Positions 12,562 through 23,700 of a stretch of DNA of 64,000 nt are shown piece by piece. The stretch is from Plectrocnemia conspersa (Eukaryota > Arthropoda > Insecta > Trichoptera > Polycentropodidae). The first letter of the stretch is position 1, and each line of letters starts with the position of its first letter. The position numbers and the translations under genes are program-made. Location of the stretch: assembly GCA_009617715.1 (NCBI GenBank), contig VTFK01000327.1, positions 248,001 to 312,000 of the forward strand, read 5' to 3'. Below the pieces are notes generated by a model that made no database searches, was not told the DNA's origin, and saw only the letters and a program-made list of their open reading frames with translations.

Positions 12562-13721
12562 TAATGTAATACATTAAATTTTCAATTACTAAAAAAATCC
12601 AAAGATATCCTCAATTTTTTTTAAAGTTCGGAAACCGAAGTTGGATTACCTTTACAACTATAAATATTTGGTCTACATTTAAAATAACACTATTCGCTGA
12701 CGATTTAATTTGTAATAATACTAACTTCTTATATTTGATACCGTTTGTTGGCCAATAATTTAACGCGCAAGAAAGCGCCATTGATGTAGTTTTCTTTTGA
12801 TAAATAAAACGCAGGCTAATAGCTGTATATATTTATTGATAGTTATAATTACATTATAAGAGAAAGGGGGAGACGCTAATCGATGAGACACCTACTCTAT
12901 ACTAGTTTTAGTGTTACCGGTCAGTGTTCCAAGGGTACCAATCTCATCGGACTTTGAGGCTTAATTATTCATGCAGTAAAATATTATTGTAAAATTTATT
13001 TATAAATGAAATAATATTGCTCTCTTTGCCGAATATGGAGTGATGGGTTGATGGTCTTATATTTATTGGTTAATATTACATATCTTGAAACATTTAGAAT
13101 TACGAACCGATCGCTGAGAATCGATATTTATTGGGCCCGGTGCTTATGGTGATGTAGCGTATGTGGTTCTTGAGGGCTACATAATTAAGCGACCTTTTTT
13201 TAGAGCTGGCGAGGACCGGGGTGTTGGACCGTTGTCATGGTGAGAAAAAAAAAGAGAAGAATGTATATTTAGCCAGTTGTTAAAAATCCACCCGATTCAC
13301 AAGTTGAGCGGTGGTGTGGCAGCACTGGGAACTGCCAGAACACCGCCACAGTGCTATCACCAGCCCCCAAATATTTAAGTGACATCTAAAGGCTCGGGCA
13401 CACAGAGAGCGATCGCGGCGGGAAGCGATATCTGACCGCGGCGACAGGCGATCTGGTTGTTATTATGCGATGTTGCATCAGTTCTGTCTGACAGAACTGA
13501 TGCAACATCGCATAATACAACGAGACGACGCGTCCGCATGCCCGGAAGATTGCCAGTGTAGTGAATAACCGTTACGCCAGTGCTACTCAAGTGGCGACAA
13601 GTTTTGGCCATAACAAATCCAAATGTAAATCAGCCCCCATACTATAAACTCAAACAAAATTATAATTTGCAAAAACAAAACTTGAGGTTTAATTTTAGAA
13701 CACATATTTTGATAGACTACT
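12562..13721. other. Unassigned region with palindrome, possible retroelement remnants
   Basis: No gene recognised. A purine-rich run AGAGAAAGGGGGAGA near 12860 resembles a polypurine tract but no LTR pair is visible. 13300-13620 is more GC-rich than its surroundings and includes an imperfect hairpin near 13305-13345 and the perfect palindrome at 13461-13517. Confidence 0.4.
13461..13517. repeat. Perfect palindrome, 28-base arms, 1-base spacer
   Basis: Left arm TATTATGCGATGTTGCATCA plus GTTCTGTC (13461-13488) is followed by one T and the exact complement (13490-13517). Pairing continues with one bulged base for four more pairs. It sits in a GC-richer block without coding potential. Confidence 0.92.
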
Positions 13722-16105
13722 AACGTAAATCTATTTTTGAAAAATTTATATTAAAATGATACATTTTTTGCATTTTCCTTGTATTCCCATAAAGCCCAGG
13801 CTGAGGTAAAATCATCTTAACGTCGCACAGTGCAACTGTCGCAATGTCTGGCATGTTGGACATATGGAAGTTATTTGGATTTTTAACAGATTTCTTAAGA
13901 AAACTGATCTCCATCTCGTTCCACTTTTCTCCTATAACTCTTGCTGCACAGTAAATTATCAATCCCTTTACATTAAATTAAACAAACATAAAGTTGCATT
14001 TTTTAGGGACACTTCAATGGAAGAAAGTTATTTGGGATTTACAGTTCTAATTTAATCTTCTTCCTCAAACATCGGTTCTTACTCTGAATAAATACTCATA
14101 TGGTCATTTTCTGTACTAAACGGTCGTTTTACAAAAAAAATAATTTGTTTAGTCTTTGCAGCCTTATTTATCTGTTTTCGTTTGTTTTTTTTCCGCCTTT
14201 TTCTCTATTTCAAGTTTATTTGGGATATCGGTTGCAATCATAGACTTTCCTTTTCGCCTTGGTGCTTTTTAACATTTTATTGGACCTGCCTTTGTTAATC
14301 CACGAAACTGGAAAGGACTTACGAAATTTTTTTAAGCTAATTGTGTAGCTGAGTTTCTAGATGTAGACGTGCTAGCTAGTGCAATAAACAGAGTTCTCGT
14401 GAGAAACATCAGGTCACGAGGCAATCTTTTGTTTAGGTGGAGTGAAAGATGGCTCTACTAGCAATGCGTTTGTGGACGAAGAGCAAGCAGGCGAAACAAA
14501 AGTATGTGGATGGTTGGATGTAGCACGAGACAAGACGTCAGGTGAAGCGATATACGACTGCGTTGGTGTAACAATAAATGGAAGTCCGCCGGCATCATAA
14601 TGAGGCAAAACTGATGGCGACAGAGTTCTTGTTCTACTCTTGTCGTCATCCACGGCATAATTGTCATATTCTAGTCTGTTTTGTTCTTTTGGTATGTTGC
14701 CTGAATTCGGATAATTTATTTTATTTTGCTGCCTGTCTGTTATTTCACTGAGTGCAAAGTCTAGATCAGTGAAGATATCTCTTTTGAAGGTGCAAATGCC
14801 CGTCACCCGAAACGCAGAGCAAATATTACCCGGTGTCGTGGCTTTCATGCGCGTTTCTTTTACCCAACTGGCGACTTCATAAATCGAGAATGTTTTCCCT
14901 GGACTTCGCGTCATCCAGCTGTCTACTGACTTATTATAGGCAGTTTTAAACATAAATGGGTTTCATTTTCCCAGACGTATGCGGTAGCACTATTAAAACA
15001 GTCACCATTGTCATTTACCAAATTTAGTGCTTCTATACACATTTGCGACTCATGTTTGTCTAAAATCAGAAGACTAGGGTTATCCTTGTTGCTATTTGTG
15101 TGGATTACGAAATGCTGCATCGCCTTAACAAATAACTCCGAGTTCGTCCGTCCAGACTGTATAGCTAGACCCAAAGTTACAGCTTGAGCATCGCCTCTCA
15201 TGTGTTGTTTAAAATGGACGGTAGGGAATATCATAAGAGGCGGCAATGAATTCCCTAGAGCAGGGTTTCCCAAACTTTTTCAGCGACGGAACACTTGGCA
15301 AATCCGAAGACTTTGGCAGAACACTTAGCTTACTTTTTTAGGTTCGCTAATTCATAACGTATAAATAAATTAAAAAACTGGTAAAAAAAATTCCATTTAT
15401 TTAATAAACATAAAATTAAAATAAATAAAACATCAGTCTGAACGATGATTTCGGGTTCTTAAATTAAATTTTTCGCAACAGGCATAAATTGATCAGTTGT
15501 ATTCTATGGGTTTTTGGAGACGACCGTCGATGACGCAGCATGTAAAGTGAAATATTTGAGCCTTTCTTTCGTCAAATTTCCTGTTTTCAACCAAAGATAC
15601 ATCCCCGTTTTTTGAATAATATGTAAATTCTGTAATATTTTTTTTTTGTCAAAATGGACCTGGATTATAAGGCGGCAGACTAAAAATTAATGGGAGACAA
15701 AACATTCATTTTACTCAGGAAATTTGATTTGCAAATCATTTGGACTACAAAATTATACACTCGCCCTGTTTTAACGCAATAAATTACAGGACACGCGCAC
15801 GAGGTTTTTATCGACGACTTTCGAACAATTTTATGTATTAGCAAGACTAACAGCGTACCGGAATATGGGCAAAAGTTCGCTGTACAAATATCTATTCACA
15901 GATCGCGGAACACCGGACTTTTGGACCCGCGGAACACGTGTTCCGCGGAACATAGTTTGGGAAACCATGCCCTAGAGAGCTCACAATGTAGCAAGTTGTG
16001 ACAAGTGTCCCTATTTCTGTCCTGGTAACTTTGAGACATTTGCTTTTGTCCTTTGGCTGACTTTTGAATGGTCATAGTATTAGTTTCATTCAAGTTATAT
16101 ACTAT
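13722..16105 (-). pseudogene. pogo/Tigger-family (DDE_1) transposase pseudogene, split by a hAT element
   Basis: Read 5' to 3' on the minus strand: a piece with NLNETNTMTIQKSAKGQKQM and the following TLVTTC (about 16105-15978), then after the inserted element at 15261-15969 a continuation LGNSLPPLMIFPTVHFK, LLILDKHESQ and SIEALNL-like text. After a deletion come FKTAYNKSVDSWMTRSPGK and ICSAFRVTGICTFKRDIF (14953-14414). The conserved tail MSNMPDIATVALCDVKMILP and FNINFSKIDLR ends near 13722. These are in the order of pogo/Tigger transposases found in insects. Several stops and frame changes lie in between, so it is dead. The acidic Asp of LILDKHES is still present. Confidence 0.88.
15261..15969. 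mobile_element. Non-autonomous hAT element inserted in the pogo transposase relic
   Basis: 709-base element bounded by an exact 8-base duplication CCCTAGAG at 15253-15260 and 15970-15977, diagnostic of hAT transposition. Left end CAGGGTTTCCCAAAC, right end the complement of CATGGTTTCCCAAAC. Near the right end is a perfect 22-base palindrome (15927-15948) centred on CACGTG and bordered by CCGCGG, a typical subterminal structure. Removing the element and one duplication rejoins the transposase reading frame, which fixes the insertion as later than the pogo copy. Confidence 0.93.
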
Positions 16106-16836
16106 GAAACAACATTTTACCGAGTCATAGAATGTAGATAAAAATGAGCCATTACAATTAATTTCTAAGAAATTTAGTTAAACGAAAATCTGTCTAATTT
16201 TTTTGTATTTAACGAAATTTAAATGAATTTCAACTATAATTTAGAGAGGTATAGATATATAATTTATTTTATCGTATATTACAACCGAGCCCCGTTATAT
16301 CCACATCCTGTATACTATTTGTACACTTCTCGAAGTATTTTCTTAGGTTTCTGAGCGTAGCGCCGATATTATCAACAGATACTAAAATTTCAATTAATAA
16401 AAATACATTATTATGAACAAATTCAAATTTGTGATGTCACATTTTTGAAAAAGAGCCCTCCACCATCCTTGTTATATCATTTGAAAGTTAGGTGGCCAGA
16501 CGTCCTCAAAAATACTTTTTTGAGCTTTCATAGCAATTTCTGTTTCTCAAAAAATTTAGGAGATGGCCTTAACAAAATTTTTGAATGACCTTGTTTCAGT
16601 TCCCGCAGCAATTTGTACTTCGTTGTTCTCGTTTTTATTTTTAGTATATATATATATATGAAAACTGCTTAAGATGTAATGGGAAAGATACAAAGCAGTA
16701 GAAAACGAATTAGGTTCGTAAGACAAGGTACCACCGTAGATAAAATGAAAACAGCAAACTGAATCGACAAAAAATAGTTTATTTATATATACACTGTATT
16801 TATCATTTGTATTAGTAATCTAATATTTAAATAGAA
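16106..16836. other. Gene-poor region
   Basis: AT-rich with no gene recognised. The block around 16440-16620 has an unusual composition and may be a further transposon remnant, but I find no ends. Confidence 0.4.
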
Positions 16837-17065
16837 TTATTTACTTTTTGAATGAATATACATATGGCGTAAAATGTTGTTTTTAGTTTTGAACGCTTTT
16901 CTACATTTTACACATTCAAAATAAAGAGTGCGGTTATGGGTTTTTCTATGGTGTGAAAGTCCATTTTTATTTTTAAACGTTTTTCCACACTTTTCGCATT
17001 CAGTCACGAGCGTCATAAGCTCTCATGTGCCGTAGAAGAGAAGTTTGAAATTTGAAAACTTTTCC
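16837..17065 (-). pseudogene. Degenerate 3' extension of the zinc finger array
   Basis: Past the stop at 17066 the minus strand still encodes finger text: KVFKFQTSLLRHMRAYDARD, then in another frame ECEKCGKTFKNKNGLSHHRK, then FECVKCRKAFKTKNNILRHM and a stop at 16837. The stop at 17066-17068 occurs where a finger Cys/Gly codon is expected (TGA instead of a Cys codon), and a short deletion near 17010 shifts the frame. So three former fingers have been cut off. Confidence 0.8.
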
Positions 17066-18533
17066 TCATACAACACAAGCAAAATTATAAGAATTTGTGT
17101 GAATTTTCAAATGCCGTGAAAGATATTCCTTAAGTTTGAACGCCTTTCCACATCGTTCACATTCATAATCCAAGGAATCAATATGAATTTTCATATGTTT
17201 TGTTATATTTCTTTTAGTATTGTAAACTTTTCCACATTCTGCACATTCAAAGTTATGAGTTTTTATATGGTGTTCAAGAGTGCTTTTAGTTTTGAACACT
17301 TTTCCACATTTAAAATTAAGATGGGTTTTTCTATGGCGTGAAAGTATAGTTTTAGTTTTAAATGTTTTTTTACACTTATCACATTCAAAGTCACGAGCGT
17401 CATTATGAACTATCATGTGTCGTAGAAGAGAATATTGAAATTTGAAAACTTTTTCGCATATACTACATTGAAAATTATAAGGCGTGGTGTGAATTTTCAA
17501 ATGCTCTGAAAGATTTCCCTTAGTCCTGAATGCCTTTCCGCATCGTTGGCATTCATAATCCAAGGAATCAATATGAATGTTCATGTGCCGTGTTATATTT
17601 TTTTTAGTTTTGCTAACTTTTCCACATTCCGCACATTCAAAGACACCAACAGCACTATGGATTTTCATATGGTAAATAAGAATTTTATTAGTTTTGAAAG
17701 CTTTTCCACATTTTTCACATTTGAAATCACGAATAGCACTATGGAATTTCATATGGTTTGTAAATTCACTATTAATTTTAAATGTTTTTTCACATTTGTT
17801 ACATTGAAATTTATAAGAATCGCAATGCATATTTACATATTTTTTTCTTTCCCGTTTCTAAAAATCAATTTAATTTGCTAAATTAGTTGTCAATATTAAT
17901 TTACAGAGTAATCATAAACTATTATTTGTAACAATTACTTTTGTATAACTATCTATATTGGCATTCGATACATGCTGCGATATAATGTCCGCGTCTATAG
18001 TGTTCGCTTTAAGTTTATCTTTAACATTGCTGATTTCTGAAATTAAACAATCAATAATTTAAATATTATATACACTAAAATTTATGTAATACATATAAAT
18101 AATTGTAACCTATGTCTGTTTTATTATTTTCGCTGTCGTTCAACTAAAAATATTTTAAACCCGTTGTTTTAAGTATTACATACATATGTTTATTGTGTTT
18201 GACTTACCGCGACTTTAATTTCAAATGTTTCTTTATCGTTTTCAACGCTTGCTTCTGTAAATATAAAATTAAAATAAGACACACTTCTAACTATTTAAGA
18301 TAATAAACGATAAATATAACTAAGGATCAACACAATCAGTGGAACTTTTATTCAGCAAGGAACTGCTAAATTTTTCATCAATATGTCTTATTTTTAATAA
18401 ATAAATAAAAAATGTTAAGGTTTCAAGTGAAAAAATAAAATAATAATACACCGGTTTTAAAAAAAAGCTCAAACGCCATTGCAGCGATCCAATTTGACAG
18501 AAAAGCGTGAGAGTTTTGGTCTAAGCATTTCAT
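17066..18533 (-). CDS. C2H2 zinc finger protein, C-terminally truncated
   Basis: Probable nuclear DNA-binding protein. Minus-strand exons that join in frame: 18452-18533 (starts ATG, MKCLDQNSHAF), 18208-18254, 18110-18143, 17939-18036 and 17066-17857; total 1053 bases, 350 residues. The finger exon encodes eight complete C2H2 fingers of the form C-x2-C-x12-H-x3-H with short linkers, plus one finger (near FKCGKVFKTKSTLEHHIKTH) that lost its first Cys. A tenth finger is cut by a TGA right after FACVV. Finger order repeats in a four-finger unit, so the array grew by tandem duplication. The first exon is an inference from phase and splice sites only. It may be a gene on the way to becoming a pseudogene. 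Confidence 0.7.
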
Positions 18534-19194
18534 ATTTTGTGTCGAGTTAAATATAAATTAATATGTATTGTCAAAATATAAAAACTAAACAGTTAGACGG
18601 ATTATTGATACAATTTAACGTAAAATTATTGGTGCGATATACAACATAATTTAAAAGACTTAACTTCTCCCCCTTTATTGTTATACTCGAAGTAAACACG
18701 ATCTAACGATCTTCGATCAGCTTTCTTCACTTATCTAACCGTGTAAATTTAACGCAACAAATTAAACGGTAAATGGTGTTATTAATACAATTTCTGCGCG
18801 GCAATTCCGCCTAGTATAGAATCCGGCCACTACTAACGCTGTGCAGCACATTAACGTCATCATGGATGCTTGTTTCGTTTGCCATGATATTTATGGGCTA
18901 TTACTTTAAATATTTCCATCCTTGCAGCAAGATCGGTGTGAAAAAAAAGGTGTGAAATTTCGGGGGTACACACCGATGCGTGTGAAGCTCTATACACATA
19001 TTGTAAAAATATTATTACTTATATATTTTTTTCTCCTTTCAAACTTTTGTTATCGAATAATTATAAGATTATTGATTTTTATATTTTATTTTAAAAATTG
19101 TAAAAATATTTTTATATCTATATTAAAATATATACAGGTGGCCCTCGACCTTAGCACATAATTGGTTACTGAATTACTCAAAAGTAGATGGATG
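18534..19194. other. Region upstream of zinc finger gene
   Basis: AT-rich. No gene recognised; the promoter of the minus-strand zinc finger gene should lie in 18534-18800 but no distinct motif stands out. Confidence 0.4.
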
Positions 19195-19998
19195 TGAAAA
19201 AACATGAAAAATTGTATTTAAAAATATTTATCAATATACATAATTAAGTTACCGACGCATGTTTGAGTGCTTTCAAATGTTTTCTTTGTAAACTTGTTAA
19301 GAGTTAGTTGAATACTACCATTTTTTTCTTCTCTTGATAAAGAGCTCTATAACATGCCGTGTCTTTCTCGATCACCGTTAGGAGTATACTCTTTTATGAT
19401 ACTCAAAAATTTGTCAAGATGCATGAAGACTTTATTCATATTTTTGATTGTCAAAGTCTTGACGATTTTATCTGCTTATTCTTTGTCCTTTTCATTTTGT
19501 ATTTCATTTAACTATTTTTGCTTAATTAAGTATTATGTAATTTGACAAAGGTATTGAGTGAGATTCAATCGACTCATTTACATGTTTGTTGTTGACGTCC
19601 AATTTTAGTTCATTCATTAGGCTAACTATTTAATCTGTGATAGTTTTAGGAGTTTTTTCAGAATTTATAAAATCACTCATCATTTGTGGGCATAATTGTT
19701 TCCAGGAACCTTTCATTGTTGACTATTATTTCAGACCGCGAGTCTCCAATATTGTTTATTACTTTCCATATATTATAATTCTTCAATAATTTGTTAATGT
19801 AGGCCCAACTTCCGTGTCAGTTGCCTGGATCGCCTAATTCATTATTTTTCTCATATAATATCGTTTAAACGTAGCTATCACTGTTTGGTCCATGGCTGTG
19901 TTAGGCAGGTAGTATTGGGAAAAGAAACAGCATTGATTTCCGTGTATGTATTCTGCAGAGATTTTAGGTGTCCTGGAGCATTGTTTAAGCTCTGAAAG

Positions 19999-20110
19999 CA
20001 GTGGCTTAGCTATGGTGGGACAAGGGGGGCGGGTCGCCCCAGGCGGCACTTGCTTGGGGGCGGCATATTTGCGATGGGATCGTCTAGTGTGGTACTTAAC
20101 CCTAAATGTA

Positions 20111-20155
<45 letters not shown>

Positions 20156-20273
20156 ACGAATAGCAAGAGTTAAACAATAAACAATTAATTATTTTAAGAA
20201 ATGCTGATTTTATGACCATGCAAAAAATGTATAGGGGGGGGGGGGGGCACCACACACTCTAGCTACGCCACTG
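19999..20273. mobile_element. hAT MITE with TA microsatellite and G run
   Basis: 275-base element bounded by an exact 8-base duplication TCTGAAAG (19991-19998 and 20274-20281). Left end CAGTGGCTTAGCTA and right end TAGCTACGCCACTG are inverted repeats of the common insect hAT terminus CAGTGGCGTAGC. Inside are a 40-base (AT)n tract at 20114-20153 and 14 consecutive G at 20234-20247. It interrupts the Tigger transposase relic. Confidence 0.93.
20114..20153. repeat. (AT)20 microsatellite
   Basis: Uninterrupted AT dinucleotide tract of 40 bases within the hAT MITE. It can extrude as a cruciform and is likely length-polymorphic. Confidence 0.95.
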
Positions 20274-20589
20274 TCTGAAAGACTTTCTGCTTCGTAAACT
20301 AACCTTGGATTTAATTTTAAATTAGCAGTTAAGTTCCACCGAGAAGCAATGTCAATCGATTTTTAGATTCTTCTTTCGATAAAAATGTACGATAATATTT
20401 GGCTTAGAAAATATTATCAATCTAGAATAATTTAAGCAATGAGGAAATAAATGTTTTGCAGCATATTTATAGGCATTATTTGAAAGAAAAGATTCACCGC
20501 TTTCAGAAGCTAAAGAAATTGAATAATATTTATTTAATAATTATTAGGAATATGTGTTGTCAAAGTCGATAGAAAAACAAACGTATCGA

Positions 20590-20757
20590 ATGCGTTCGTA
20601 GATAAGGCTGTCGCGCGGTCGCACAGTGTGCGAGGGGCTCGAGCGTCGTCCCTGCGGGCTGTCAGCTGGCGGTCGTCTGCGTTCTTCGTTCGGCGGAGGC
20701 AGCCGAGGCAGCCGAGGCAGCCGAAGCAGCGGTGGTGGTGGTGGTGGTGGTGGTGGG
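20590..20757 (+). promoter_or_regulatory. GC-rich 5' leader of sina with short uORF and GGT repeat
   Basis: A three-codon uORF (ATG at 20590, stop TAG at 20599) lies in frame with and upstream of the main start. Next come tandem GAGGCAGCC-like units (about 20696-20727) and eight to nine GGT repeats immediately before the ATG at 20758. There is no in-frame stop between 20602 and 20758, so a non-AUG start would add glycine-rich sequence, but no ATG supports this. Confidence 0.55.
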
Positions 20758-23700
20758 ATGAGCGGAGGGGGCGCGGGGGCCGCGTCCTTGAGCGCTTCGG
20801 CCAAGCAGCGGCGCGGAGCCCCCGCGGCGGCGCCGTGTCCGACCGCGGCGTGCCCCGCTTCGGCGCTGCCGCTGCCGCTGCCCACGGCCATGTCAGCCGA
20901 CCTCGCCTCCCTCTTCGAGTGCCCCGTCTGCTTCGACTATGTGCTGCCGCCCATCCTGCAGTGCCAGAGCGGCCACTTGGTCTGCTCGAGCTGCCGCCCC
21001 AAGCTCAATTGCTGCCCCACCTGTCGCGGCCCCCTCGGCAACATCCGCAATCTCGCCATGGAGAAGGTGGCCGGTAACGTCATGTTCCCCTGCAAGCACT
21101 CCAACACCGGCTGCCCCATCACGCTCGTCCACACCGAGAAGCCCGAGCACGAGGAGACCTGCGAGTATCGTCCCTACACATGCCCCTGCCCGGGCGCGTC
21201 GTGCAAGTGGCAGGGCGGCCTCGATCAGGTGACTGCCGCTTATTGTTACACTTTTTAACTCGTTAACTTTTCTTACTCTGAACCAATTGCCAATTGCCAA
21301 TTGCCAATTTGTCATAGTTGATCATCTAATCTTCGTTGTTTCAACAGCTGGAGATTTGGCAACGATGTAATGATATCTAAATCAATTTTATTTATAAAGG
21401 TTTCAACACTAGAACTACAAATTGTTCAGAATACTAAGCATACCGTCGATTGCAGTTGGAAGGAGACAATTTTCTGCAATTTTGGATGTGTTGGGCAACC
21501 TTTCCTCTATAGTATTTAGGGTCGGTGACTGTGTCAAACCCTTTGAGCGTTTTCTTGCTGGAATCGAATGGTCCATTAGTTGATTTCAACATTAAAATAT
21601 AAATTTTACACTATTACACACTAATTGCTATTGCTGCTGTCATGCAACTCCAGACCATATGATTTGATTTTAGGTACCACGTAATCAGCTATATATTCTT
21701 CTCCGACTCTTAAACGCACATATATTACACCAGGGGAAATTCAAAATTTTTCATTTTAAATTTTAGTTTAAAATTACTTTAAAGTTGGATTCATCGGACC
21801 TAATGACTCGTCCAATCTCGGTGTTTTCGTGCCCACTCTAACTTTCGAGATTTAATTATTTCTGAAAGCCACGGTTTGTGTCGGGCTTTACAACCTCCGA
21901 GTCCCACATCGTTGAGCCTTCGGCAGCCAGCTTTGAAGATATTTTTGAACGATTTTTAAGGGACTCGCGAAGATTTCTTGTTTTCTTCCAGTTCTTGGCT
22001 TTGATTTGTAAAAAGCACATTCGCTGAACAGTTTCAAAGCATTTTGTACAGCGTGTCGTAAAAAATTAATGTGAAAAAATATTTCAAGTGGTCATCTTCT
22101 AGACCAGGTGTCGGCAATCTTATCAGAGTCGTGGGTAGCGTTCAGTTTTTAGTTTTATTTATCGGGCCACAAGTAATTAACCGCTTAAAGACGTGTGCTC
22201 CGCATGTGCGGGATTTTCGAACTTAGAATTTTTAATATGACCCATTATGTGTTATTTTTATATTTATTTTTCTTTGCGCTTAGTAATTTATTTTAGTAGT
22301 ATTTTATTATTCTAATGCATATTTTGTTTAATTTCTCAGAATTTAAAACAATCCGGCAAAGATGAATTATGTATTATGAATCATCATTTCTATTTATTTA
22401 TTATAAAAAAATGGGTGCAATTTAACAGGAAATTATTTTAAGATATATACCCATTTAAATATATACTTTGTCCCATAAAACGAATTGTTGATGGATTAAT
22501 ATAAGGCAAATCTTCGGAATTTTTCTTCGGAAAAGGATTCGTTGCAGAGAGTTATTCATGGGGTGTTCACTCTTCTGACTAATAATCTGTCCAACGGTAA
22601 TGGACCAACAATTCCTTTCATGAAACAATTATTTTATAATATGGTTCACTTAAATTGCCAATATTCTAAAAAAGTTAATTTTTATTTTTTTGTTGTAAAT
22701 TTATTATTTACCTAAAAAAATAATAAAATAATATCGGTTTTTTTGAACAACTTTTAAAAAATATTTCAGGTGTGAAGTGGTTAAAAGAATATGTGGTTTT
22801 TAACCAGTTGATCGCGATCAACTAGTAAATCACAAGATAAAATCTGATCAATTCCATTGGATGATTTTCAACATATAAAATGTGTAACGAAAAAAAATAA
22901 ATAAAAATAGCCGCACAGTGAAACTTTTTAGGATTTTACCTTTAAAAGCAACAAATTTCGCTCAAGGAAATTAGTCACGAAGTAAAAAATTCCCTCAATA
23001 ACAATTAATCTTGCACAAAAAAATTAGCCACACAACAAAAAATTTAGGGATTTTTCCTTTAAAATTCGTTAATTTTGCTCAATAAAATTAGCCACGAAGT
23101 AAAAATTATTTGGTTTACTTTTAATCTGGCGACCCTTTTCAAATGACCCACCGGTTTGGAGTTTAAAAGTGTAATAACATAATTCAGAAAAAAAAAAAAT
23201 TAAAATACGAATTTTAAAAATAAAAAATAGTCTATTTAACTGGTTCGGTGGTTCTAGTGTTAAAACAACAAATTTCGTTACTTTGCAGATAGTATATAGT
23301 TAAAATAAAAATATTTACAATTTTGATGTGAATCATAAATGCTTAATTACTATGTTTAGGTTTTATCTTTCTTCATTACATTGTTCCTGAAGCTCGGTCG
23401 TTTTATTTGCACATTTACAAACGCTAGATACAGATCGCATTGATTATTTTGATGTACAAGAATAAGTCAAATGAAAATCCTTATTATTTTTTTATCTTGT
23501 CTCTATGGCATTCAGTACAAGTTTTCCAGTGCTTTGAAAATATACGAATAACTAAAAAATGTTGCCAATAAAAAGCCACCTATTCTTCCTATCGCTAGAT
23601 GGTTAATCTGGCGAACACGTTAGTTGTTCAATTGAATCGATGAGCAGGCAGTATGACACTGGTATGACACTGGTAACAGTTCCCAAAAGAGAGTCAATAT

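Larger units (their letters stand above)
19195..20430 (-). pseudogene. Second Tigger-family transposase pseudogene, split by a hAT MITE
   Basis: Minus-strand fragments in family order: YYRTFLSKEESKNRLTLLLG, KLNPRLVYEAESLS, then after the MITE a degenerate stretch around NAPGH and PNTT, MDQTVIATFKRYYMRKIMN, QSTMKGSWKQLCPQMM, VKTLTIKNMNKVFMHLDKF and the tail LTLNKFTKKTFESTQ. The arrangement matches Tigger/CENP-B-like DDE transposases. Numerous frame changes and stops. The sequence differs from the pogo copy at 13.7-16.1 kb, so it is a separate family. Confidence 0.85.

Noticed and set aside
12840..13000. Polypurine tract of an LTR retrotransposon
   Set aside because: A single purine run without LTRs, primer binding site or gag-pol fragments.
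19946..20255. Frames with repeated Ile-Tyr
   Set aside because: Translation of the (AT)n microsatellite inside a MITE.
20544..20891. Proline-rich minus-strand frame
   Set aside because: Antisense of the GC-rich sina leader; the proline run is only the complement of GGT repeats.
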